Assembly (NCBI GenBank): GCA_001931905.2
Contig: MSJI02000652.1
Span: 1-31,959 of the forward strand
Source of the DNA: Cladosporium sp. IMV 00045
Lineage: Eukaryota; Ascomycota; Dothideomycetes; Cladosporiales; Cladosporiaceae
Direction of reading: 5' to 3'
DNA length: 31,959 nucleotides
Positions 9,470 to 17,929 of the stretch are shown here, one piece after another. Position numbers and translations under genes: made by a program. Position 1 is the first letter of the stretch. Each line of letters begins with the position of its first letter. The notes below the pieces were generated by a model. The model had not been told where the DNA came from. It saw only the letters and a program-made list of their open reading frames with translations, and ran no database searches.

Positions 9470-11131
9470 GGTTGCAATGATGGCAAGAAAGATGTGTTGG
9501 AGAGGTGATAAGCTGTTGTAGATGTAAGAATGTCTGTTGAGATGTTGTTGGCGACCGAGATATGAGAGGGTCGCAGGCAGCCTTCTTATACCCTCCAGAT
9601 GCGCGACTTTCACTGTTGCGCATTAGCATTGACCTCAAATTTAGTTCATAGCGGTTGGACTCTTGGAGGGAAAATTTGCAATCTAACATACCATAATCCT
9701 TCGAAGGATGTTAGGTGCTTCGGCTAGTCGAACAGGACTGCCTCCTATCTTACTCCGCATTGTTGTTGGAGCATGTTAATCGCAAGGGCCAGTCGGGTCT
9801 CCAGAGATTGGATCATGCCGAATTGAGGTGCCAGGCCTGCAGTGTGTGTCCCATGTCCATGACAAACTGGCCTGGACCCTGTGTGCTGAGCCACCCGCCA
9901 GGCCAATGTAATGGGTGGCCAATGGAATGCAACCAAGTCCGACTGTACTAGTTGCAGTGATCAAACCTCGATCCACAGACACGGCAAAAACCAAGAAACC
10001 ACCAAGCTGCGTGAGCTCGCTTGCGTAGGCGCTGGGTTGGGCGTAGAGATCATCGGCCGACCAGATGTTGGTGGTATGGGTCTTTGACAGGTCTAAAGAC
10101 ATCCAAGCCGCGAAGGATGCTCTTGGCACAAGCTCTGTCGATTAGGAGGATGCTAGATCAAACATGGGTATGTTTAGTTGTTACACAAGCTTCTCCCGTG
10201 AAGGAGATGGCTCGGCGGTTATTACATAGGATGCCGGCAACGCCGATAGCGCTTGACACGGGACCTATATTTGGTCCCAACGCCTCGGCAAAGCGGCATG
10301 CAGGTACTTGTATTGAGGCTCTGCTGTGGCTTCAGTGCTATTCTTGCGAGGTCCGATTGAACGAGTCCGCTGAGTGTGAGTTTTTTCATGTCTTCGATAT
10401 CGTGGATAATACCAAATTGATCCGCGCAGGCAAATGCAGAAGCGCCAAGACATCGTCGGAGATTTCCGAGGGCGACTCGAAGGATTCCTTTTTGTATCAA
10501 TGCTCGGGCTATCAAATAGCAGTACGGATGGTAGATCGCTGTAGCATGTTGGAGAGCCCAGTATACCTTGCAATAAAATGGGGCCCTGATGACATTACGA
10601 AATGCCGTTCAATCAGCCGTGGCCAGACGACCAGATGAACATTGATTGAGAAGGATGCGCTAAGCGTGTCAAGCACAAGCCTCATAAGTCATTTTCCTCC
10701 AGTCACTATGAACTGGCTGCTAAAGCCGAGGCAAGTGCTGGAACCAACGTGCATGTATGATAGGGAGCTGTTTGTTAGGAATGAGTCAAGTCGCCGGCTA
10801 ATTCCATGAAACATCGAAGGATGCCCGATGTGAACTAACTGCTGCATACTGCCCCACTGTTAGACTCTGATCTACCAGTTGATGTCTGGCCCGAACGACG
10901 AAGTTGGTGGAAGAGGGCGTTGAAGCCAAGGCCGTACTGACTGCCTGATATCGTTGAGTGTTGGAGTATGCGCAGACCACTTGATGACAACGAACATACG
11001 CACTGGTGGCAATTGATTCAGTAACGCTACAGTTGCTGATCCTTCTACTACACAAAGGGATCAAATACATCTTCATTGAGGCCCCATTGCTCCATACCAT
11101 GACTAGAAACTCAGTTTCGATGTTTGGTTGA
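9470..11131. other. 1.66-kb region without a supportable gene
   Basis: The left end is the promoter of the secreted-protein gene (pyrimidine-rich on the minus strand, about 9480-9560). Beyond about 9700 several 60-205-codon frames overlap on both strands (for example 10021-10638 plus; 9776-10129 and 10222-10515 minus). None has a good start, splice pattern or recognisable motif. It may be a decayed gene or simple intergenic DNA. Base composition is not unusually AT-rich, so heavy repeat-induced point mutation is not apparent. Confidence 0.4.
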
Positions 11132-12514
11132 TCAGAACTCGATGTTCACTTTCAGCGCTTTGGTCTCTGCTGCGTGGTCGAAGACGTCGTACGCTTGCTG
11201 CACGTCGCTGAACTTGAAGTCTAGTAGAGAGAGCTGCAATCAGTCGATGCATTTCAATGAAGGAGCACTTCTAGGCCAAGGGGAGACAAAGAACCTACCG
11301 TGTGTGATCATCAGAGCGGCCGTGTCAAGCTTGCCAACAGACAACAGATCAAGCAGCCTTGGAATCGTATGCGTACTGACGAGGGCCATTGAAAGTGCTG
11401 TTCACATGTAGAATTCTCTAGTCAGCAATACGCTCAAAAACAATATACGCTGGTGGAGCTGATTCGTGGGGAAGGGATTGACTCAACTCGTTCCTCTAGG
11501 CCACAACCGATCAATCGCCAAATCAACCTTGTGAGAATGCACGCCGATGTTCGCAATCGTGCCGCCTTTGCCTACCAATTCCTGGCATACGTTGAACGTC
11601 GCTGGAACACCCACGGCTTCCATCACGACGTCGAAGCCATCGATCTCTGCGTCGAAGATTTCACTCGCGATGGATCGGATTTCAGAAGCGGTCTTGGACT
11701 TGCTGTTGATGGTTTCGCCGCCTGTGTTGATCGTGTGCGTGTTTGGGCCAGGGAGCATGCGTTTCGCGAACTCGAGTCGTGTGTCTGATAAGTCCAGGAA
11801 GGTGATGCTGCGTGGAGAGTAGAGGCTGGAGGCTAAGCCTGCTGCGAGACCTACTGGGCCTGAGGGTCATTCATCGGATTAGTTCTCTGTGATTCGAAGA
11901 GAATTACTAGATCAGCTCACCTGCTCCAACGATCGCCACGGTACAGCCTGGATGTACGTTTCCTTTGATGGCGCCGACTTCAAGACCGGTGGGAAGCGTG
12001 TCGCTGACGACAAGCAGACCCCGTTCATCGACGTTTGGAGGCACGTGGTACAGGCCCGTGTCGGCGTACGGCATTCGAAAGTATTCAGCATGACAACCGT
12101 CAACTCGATGGCCGAGTTGCCAGCCGCCGTGTTTGCACAGATCTTGCATGCTGTAGGTTTCGTCGTCAGATCCTTGACTGCTATGCCGTCGTTCGGCTTC
12201 AAATGTCATAATGCTCACCCTTTTCGACAGAAAGTACACTTCGCGCATGCTACCACTGCCGCAATGACCACGCGATCACCAGGCTTGAAATTGACCACTT
12301 CTGCGCCGACTTCCTCCACAATGCCGATACCTTCGTGACCAAGAGTGCGGCCTACGTCTGCGGTAGGAACCTCTCCCCGAACGATATGTAAGTCGGTACC
12401 ACAGATTGTGGTACGGACCATTCGCAAGACCGCTTCGTTGGAGTTCTCTATCTTTGGGATTGGTTTGTCGACGATCTTGGTCTTGCCGGGTCCATCGTAG
12501 GTGAGAGCCTTCAT
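11132..12514 (-). CDS. Zinc-dependent medium-chain alcohol dehydrogenase
   Basis: NAD(P)-dependent oxidation or reduction of an unidentified alcohol or aldehyde. Exons 12514-12219, 12150-11921, 11859-11488, 11397-11299 and 11220-11132 join in frame to 361 aa. Introns are 61-90 nt with GT..AG ends; the donor of intron 3 is GTTGAG with a CTGAC branch site. The N-terminal GroES-like domain has catalytic zinc ligands C38 (ICGTD) and the GHE motif at 59-61. Structural zinc cysteines are C90, C93, C96 and C104. The Rossmann motif GAGPVG is at 174-179, followed by FLDLSDTRLEFAK, whose acidic residue suggests NAD rather than NADP (inferred). SDTLPTG and ALVSTHTIPRLLDLL match the zinc-type ADH family common in bacteria and fungi rather than classical yeast ADH1. 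It is divergently oriented to the dehydrogenase at 13461, 946 bp away. Confidence 0.9.
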
Positions 12515-13460
12515 GTTGACAGAGTTGTGTTGATTTTTAAAAATGTCAAAACAGGGAACGAAGGAAACAAGAAGAGAGACAGAATAGAGGAAAGAGTATC
12601 AGGCCTTAGAAAGCGCGACCCTAAGCTTACAAAAGTTCCTGCAGAGAACTGATATGGGGCACTGTCTCGTGTCGAGGATAAGTACCTACCTCATAGCCCA
12701 CAGGAATCTCCACCGTCGGTAATGGCATGCTCGGCATCCGGGATAGTACTGACCAGATGTTATCCGCCATAGAAGTCTCGATTGACCATCGTCTGCGAAA
12801 GTGAAGCATCCCAGACTTGTCTGGATACCTTCTTACCCTGACATGGGGTTCAGAAGCTCGAGAAACAATAACCTCGATGCGACCTCGAGACGAAACAATG
12901 GCAAAGCTCTGAGATATGCACTCGCCAACAGGAGGTGAAGTGGGGTTGAAGAGCGGCAGTCTGAATTGAGCAATCCGACCTCTCCGACGTCGAACGTCCC
13001 CTGATCAACTTCTCGTCTGACATCTCCTCATGCTTTTGCCCCGCATCGGTTTGTCCTCCGTTGTCGCTGGTTGCTTCTGTTCATTTTATAAATCATCTTG
13101 AACAATAACTTCGCTTTTTTTGCCGTTCTCTCGACCTGCAAGATTGGTTTGAGACGACTCAGACTCGATGGTCATCATAATGGAATAGTCCCATTTGAGG
13201 TCTAAAGTCATTGACTTCCAACGAACAGTAAGGCGTTGAAAATATATCGGCAGCAGAAAGTATACAGACTCAATCAATATCGTTCCCGGGAACAGCACCT
13301 GTCGATCGTGCGGAGTCTTATTTCCATACGTTCTTCAGGCGATACATAAAGCCTTCGTCTAGACTGCTCATTCATTTTTGCCTGTGATTAACCTCTCCAT
13401 AAACGACCGTTCACTTCAGGACAAGTCCCTTAGATACCCAAAAGAGACACAGCATTCACA
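12515..13460. promoter_or_regulatory. Divergent intergenic region between the two oxidoreductase genes
   Basis: 946 bp that must hold both upstream regions. No gene is supported in it. A CT/GA-skewed stretch lies just upstream of the alcohol dehydrogenase (about 12545-12600), and an ACCCTAA heptamer is at 12618-12624. Short minus-strand frames (12627-12809, 13086-13298) have no coding character. Confidence 0.4.
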
Positions 13461-14459
13461 ATGCCACCAACATCAACGAACCCGTCCACAAAGACCGTAG
13501 GCTATATCGGCCTCGGCAACGCCGGTTTCAGCATGGCCCCCAACCTCCCCAAAGCCGGCTACCAACTCGTCGTACACGACGCAGACCTCAGCAAAGCGCA
13601 AAAAGCCGCCTCATCATGGCCCAATACGACCGCCTCGAACGGCTCGCCAGCAGCCTTCACCGACTGCGAAGTAATCGTAACGATGCTCCCACAAGGCAAA
13701 ATCGTACGCGAAGTCCTCCTCGGCTCGCAAGGAATCGCCCCCTCTCTCAAACCCGGCACGATCATCGTGGACACAAGCTCGTCGAGCCCGTACGACACGC
13801 AAGCGCTAGGAGCCGAGCTGGCAAACCACCAGCTGCAGCTCGTGGACGCACCCATCACGCAGACGTACATGCACGCCACGGACGCGGGCGAGAGCACTCT
13901 GATGGTGGGGAGCGATTCGGACGCCGCGTTCGCCAAAGTCGAGCCCGTGCTGCGCACGATGGCGTCGTTTATTTTCCACATGGGACCGCTGGGCGCGGGA
14001 CACGCGATGAAGACGCTGAACAACTATATTATGGCGTCGTCCATCTGCGCGCTGTCGGATAGTCTGGTGACGGGGCAGAAGTTCGGGCTCGATCCGCAGA
14101 AGATGGTCGATGTGCTGAATGTCGGCACGGGAGTTTGTTTCCCGACGCTGGACACTTTCAGGCGCGACGGGCTGACGGGGCGGTATAATTCGGGGTTTGG
14201 GCTGGCGTTGCTGGTCAAGGATTTGGGCATCACGCAGGAGTTCATGGAGAGACAGGAGTTCAAGACGGGCTTGCCGGATATGATCAGGAGTTATTTGAAG
14301 TTCAGTCTGGATCGGGTGGATCCGGCGGCGGATCATACGGCGTGCTTGAAGGGGTGGGAGGAGAGGAGTGGAGTGCAGCTGAAGAAGACGGAGAAGGTGG
14401 CTGAAATTCCTAGAAAGGACTTTGAGCATAGGTTGAAGGGGCTGAATAGGCCAGAGTGA
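13461..14459 (+). CDS. Beta-hydroxyacid dehydrogenase (3-hydroxyisobutyrate dehydrogenase family)
   Basis: 332-residue intronless NAD(P)-dependent dehydrogenase. The N-terminal Rossmann fold has GYIGLGNAGFSMA with GLGNAG at residues 17-22. The conserved catalytic lysine is K184 in GAGHAMKTLNN, which fits the family GxGxxxKxxNN motif. The usual substrate-binding loop DAPVSGG is replaced by DAPITQTYMHATDAGE starting at D129, while the following STLMVGS is conserved. The C-terminal all-helical domain is present and length is near normal (about 300 aa), with extra residues at the C-terminus. Family membership is clear; the substrate is not. Altered loop residues argue against simply calling it the valine-catabolic enzyme. 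The gene lacks introns, in contrast to its five-exon divergent neighbour. Confidence 0.88.
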   Translation: MPPTSTNPSTKTVGYIGLGNAGFSMAPNLPKAGYQLVVHDADLSKAQKAASSWPNTTASNGSPAAFTDCEVIVTMLPQGKIVREVLLGSQGIAPSLKPGTIIVDTSSSSPYDTQALGAELANHQLQLVDAPITQTYMHATDAGESTLMVGSDSDAAFAKVEPVLRTMASFIFHMGPLGAGHAMKTLNNYIMASSICALSDSLVTGQKFGLDPQKMVDVLNVGTGVCFPTLDTFRRDGLTGRYNSGFGLALLVKDLGITQEFMERQEFKTGLPDMIRSYLKFSLDRVDPAADHTACLKGWEERSGVQLKKTEKVAEIPRKDFEHRLKGLNRPE

Positions 14460-14563
14460 GAGATTAGAGTTTGATTTGTTATCTTGTATGATCAGGCTGA
14501 TTAGACATGTGCATGCTTCGCGACTGACTTCATGTACGTACCCTCTTGCTAGAAGATACCTAC

Positions 14564-15612
14564 TTACGCCTTCTTGGCCTCACGCTCAGCCTTGCGCAAC
14601 GCGCGCTTGCGGATATCCTGGTGCATGCCCCGGTTCTGGTCGACAACGATCTTGTTCATCGTACCAGCGAAGGTAGCAAGAGCCCAGTGCATGATGCCGT
14701 GAGCCCAGTAAGGAGTGCTGGTCGCAGCGATTCCCTGTGCACCACCGCTGCGACCAATCTTGCCGAGGGCGGCGCGAACAAATTGCTTGGGGTTTGGCAC
14801 GAACAGAGACGTCTTGCGGATCTTGCTCATGGCGCTGGTGACGAGGTAAGACTGCACGAGCTGGACCTTAATGCCGTGGGGCTCGAGCTCGGAGCTGAGA
14901 GCAGTAGACCATTGCTGGAGGAAGGCCTTGCTGCCGCTGTAGGTTGCGAGGTAAGGCGTCGGGAGGATGCCGCCGAAGGATGCCATGGTGAGGATGAGAC
15001 CGCTCTTGCGCTGGACCATGCCGGGTGTGACAAGCTGGGTGACGCGGAGTGTGCCCATGCAGTTGATCGTGATGATGTCGCGTATCTCCTGCTGGGAGGT
15101 CTCGTGGAAGGGGACGGGAATGCTGTGGCTGAGACCGACGTTGTTGATCAGGATGGAGACATCGAGCTCCGACACCAAGCTCTTAATGCTCTCAAAGTCC
15201 TTGTCTTGGTTGGCAGCGAAATCCATGGCGACGGTCTTGGTCTCGACATTGTATTTGGTCTTGATTTCAGAGGCGAGGGTGTCGAGCTTGCTCTGGGTGC
15301 GAGAGACGAGGAGGATGTTGAAGCCCTTCTGGGCGAGCTGGAGGGCGTACTCCTTTCCAAGGCCGTCGGAGGCGCCGGTAACGAGGGCCCATGATCCCTT
15401 CTTGCCAAACTTGGAGAGCTGTTCAGAAGTCAGTGAATGATCTAGCAGCGCATTGACATTGGAGGTCTTACGGATTGGCCAGGCAGGATGAACAAGGACG
15501 CGATCAGTCTCCAGAAGGAGAATATCTTGTAGGACACATAGAGGACACCAATGAAGGCAAAAGCCTTGGTAGTGGGCGCGACCCAAGGGTCGATAGGGTT
15601 GACACTCTCCAT
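14564..15612 (-). CDS. IFA38: Very-long-chain 3-ketoacyl-CoA reductase (ER)
   Basis: Reduces 3-ketoacyl-CoA in the ER fatty-acid elongation cycle, supplying very-long-chain acyl chains for sphingolipids. Exons 15612-15472 and 15418-14564 give 331 aa; the 53-nt intron has GTAAGA..CAG and a CTGAC branch site. Residues 17-42 form a membrane segment ([18 protein letters not shown]...). The short-chain dehydrogenase core has TGASDGLG at 61-68, NNVG at 139-142, catalytic S194 (ILTMAS), Y207 and K211 (TYSGSKAF). The C-terminus is strongly basic and ends in KAEREAKKA, which resembles but does not exactly match a KKxx ER-retrieval signal. Family assignment is firm from the N-terminal anchor plus SDR motif set. 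The start codon lies 264 bp from that of ERG28 on the other strand. Confidence 0.93.
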
Positions 15613-15876
15613 TTTGTAAGTTTGAGGCAAGATTCGTCCTCTGTGTTTACCTTGTTGTCGAATTGGAGCTCTCGTTGAGCTTGAAATTCAAGGAACGACT
15701 CGTGCCAGGAACATCAACGGTGGGGCCGAGTCTGGAGGCGGGCCGGCAACTGCAGGGGCTCTTCAGAATTGTGGTACCATGATGAAGTGTTTGTTGTTTA
15801 AAGGCCGAAAAGATTGACATTTGCCTGCTGTACACATACCGACGTTCTTGCATCCCGTCATTGGACATTGGTCAAA
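15613..15876. promoter_or_regulatory. Shared divergent promoter, ketoacyl-CoA reductase / ERG28
   Basis: Only 264 bp separates the two start codons, so both 5' leaders and promoters must be compressed here. Both products act in ER lipid synthesis, so co-regulation is plausible but not shown. I could not identify a clear sterol-regulatory (SRE) motif by eye. Confidence 0.6.
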
Positions 15877-16349
15877 ATGGAGTCAATCACCTCTTACCTC
15901 CCACCCGCGGAGGGCTTTCTCCCCAAATGGCTTCTTTTTGTAAACCACACCCATTCCCACCTACATTGAGCCAAACCGCTAACACAACTCTTTCAAAGAT
16001 CTCCGTCGTCTCCCTCGGCAACAGCATCCAAGCCTACTTCTCCCTGGCCGGCTCGCAGCAAGTCTACGCCGGCACTTCACCCTCTCGCGTCACGCCGCTC
16101 AGCGCCCGCACCTTCGGCACCTGGACGGCGCTCAGCTCGATCATCAGACTCTACGGCGCGTACCACATTGACAACCCGGCGGTGTACGAGATCACGCTCT
16201 GGACTTTCGGCGTTGCGTTTGCGCACTTCGCGCTCGAGTGGTTGGTGTACGGCACGGCGAGGCTGGGCAAGGGACTCGCGGGCCCGCTGGTCGTTAGCAC
16301 TGTCACGGGTTCGTGGATGCTGGCGCAGTGGAGCGCGTATGTGAGGTAA
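15877..16349 (+). CDS. ERG28: Ergosterol biosynthesis scaffold protein Erg28
   Basis: Small ER membrane protein that tethers the sterol C-4 demethylation enzymes Erg25, Erg26 and Erg27. Exons 15877-15939 and 15999-16349 join in frame to 137 aa; the 59-nt intron has GTAAAC..AAG and a CGCTAAC branch site. The protein begins MESITSYLPPAEGFLPKWLLF and has about four hydrophobic segments (LLFISVVSLGNSIQAYF; ARTFGTWTALSSIIRLYGAY; ITLWTFGVAFAHFALEWLVY; PLVVSTVTGSWMLAQW). The RTFGTWT and AYHI blocks are characteristic of the family. Length is close to yeast Erg28 (148 aa). It is head-to-head with the ketoacyl-CoA reductase gene. Confidence 0.93.
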
Positions 16350-16580
16350 AAGCCAGGAGTGGGTTTGCAGGCGAAGACTGTCATGTGTGAAGATGGGAAG
16401 TAACAAGTGCGTGATTCAGATTTGCGGCATTGGCATAGGCTGAACAGGAGGGTGTAGTAATTTGGGTAGAGGTTTGAAAAGGAAGGCGAAGCCTCATATG
16501 CTTGAATAATACATATAGATAATAACAAAAGCGCCTGCATTGATACCAAATTAAGAATCGCGCCGAATCGATCTTCCATC

Positions 16581-17239
16581 CTAAGCAGCCATCTTGATAT
16601 CATCAGCAAGTCCCTCTCTCACCATCTGGGCCTTCACCAAATCAGCTCTGGCCTTGGCCTCTCTCTCCTCATCTGCCTCGATGATCTTCAGAACTCTCTC
16701 ATGGGGAGTGCTATTTGCCGCGTGACCGGCGCAGTTGTTGCTCCATGTAGTCGCACGCTTGACCTTCTCGACCTTGGGAGGCGCGGGAGGCTCGGAACCA
16801 CCGATCATGGGGAATGGGTTCTCTAGTGACCAGCCGATGATCATTGGCCTGAAACCTTCGTCGGCAAGATGATCGTACATGTCCTTGACGGTGTACGCCA
16901 GGTGCAGGGGGTATTCGCGTGAGCCTTCGTTGCCAGCGTGCTGAGAAGTGTTAGTGCGCACTCGACATTGATCAAACCCCAGCGGTTCTTCGGGATTTCA
17001 ACACATACAGTGTACCAAACCAGCCTCAGCTTTCCGGGTTCCAGATCGCTTGTATACCAAAAGCTGGGCCATCCCAAGCGGGACTTCGTCTCCAGCCAGT
17101 ACGATTGGTAGCGGGACATTTGGTCCTTCTCTGTCTTGAAACTGCGGTGATCGAAGAAGACAACGACCTGACCGGGATCGTACGCGCCAGCAGTAGCTGG
17201 GTCGAAGGTCCGGAGCTTTTCTTGAATTGATTGCGCCAT
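16581..17239 (-). CDS. Fungal protein of unknown function, 196 aa
   Basis: Exons 17239-17009 and 16940-16581 join in phase 0 to 196 aa. The 68-nt intron has GTATGT..CAG and a strong GCACTAAC branch site. I do not recognise the family. The N-terminal two thirds look like a compact soluble fold rich in aromatics (VVVFFDHRSF, YQSYWLETKSRLGWPSFWY, LRLVWYTHAGNEGSREYPLH, RPMIIGWSLENPFPMIGG). A Pro/Lys linker is followed by a charged C-terminal helix (EADEEREAKARADLVKAQM). No signal peptide or membrane span is seen, so a cytosolic or nuclear protein is inferred. The clean splice signals and continuous sense across the junction support a real gene. Confidence 0.75.
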
Positions 17240-17929
17240 CGCTGCGTTTTTCTTCAGGGCTGTGGCGCTTCCGATATGAGGTATTCCGAGCAGGCTAATC
17301 GGCCTGATGCGCAAGTAGCGTATTTGCAGTCGCTGGTATATTGTTCTCTAGTAATGTATGGCCAGAGACACCAGGAAGAAATGGGAGAAATCTTTAACAG
17401 TCCGGAGAGTCGGATTGCTGATGACCTCCAGAAAGTTATTTGCAAGACCGGATTATTAAGCTTTACGTATGATTATTGCGCGAGGAATAGTCCAGAGTGG
17501 TATTGACGCACGGGTCAAGTTGTATGGTGCTGTGAGAGTAGTTGTTTGGAAAGATAAATCTTGGGAGACTTATTATTATCGCCATTCGGGGGGCGTTGCC
17601 GTAGCCTAGATTTGGTGAGCGATTTAAGAGCCCTCCACTAGCGGATGTCGGGACGTTCTAGAAATTGCACGCACGTGATACCCCCATATCGGTGTCGCGT
17701 GTCGCGCTTACCCTAACCCTCCGCGACTTCCCCAAACTTTGTCGTCATTGATGTCGGTGGCCAAATGTGAGCTGCGTGAGCAGGGAGAATGGAACCTATC
17801 CATTTCTTTGCGAAACCTTTTTACACATGAGCTGTTGAATTAGGCGGCTTCGAGGATCTACAGCTAATAATCTCATTGAGATGAGACTTTAGGCTTCTCC
17901 AAAAGCTGCTAGAGAAGGAAGCTCTGAAA
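17240..17929. promoter_or_regulatory. Divergent upstream region of HRQ1 and the 196-aa protein gene
   Basis: 690 bp with both promoters. It includes the telomere-repeat-like element listed separately. A plus-strand frame at 17231-17506 crosses the start of the neighbouring gene and is not supported. Confidence 0.45.
17710..17720. promoter_or_regulatory. Telomere-repeat-like element (telobox) upstream of HRQ1
   Basis: ACCCTAACCCT, nearly two units of the TTAGGG telomeric repeat on the opposite strand, about 210 bp before the HRQ1 start codon. Telobox sequences of this kind are bound by Tbf1/Teb1-type Myb proteins in fungi. Function at this site is inferred. Confidence 0.4.

Noticed and set aside
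10021..10638. 205-codon plus-strand frame
   Set aside because: Trp/Cys/Arg-rich composition, no ATG near its start, no motif, and overlapping frames on the other strand.
12151..12218. Stop codon after CRKG in the alcohol dehydrogenase
   Set aside because: It is intron sequence (GTGAGC..ACAG); splicing restores the fourth structural zinc cysteine at the expected spacing.
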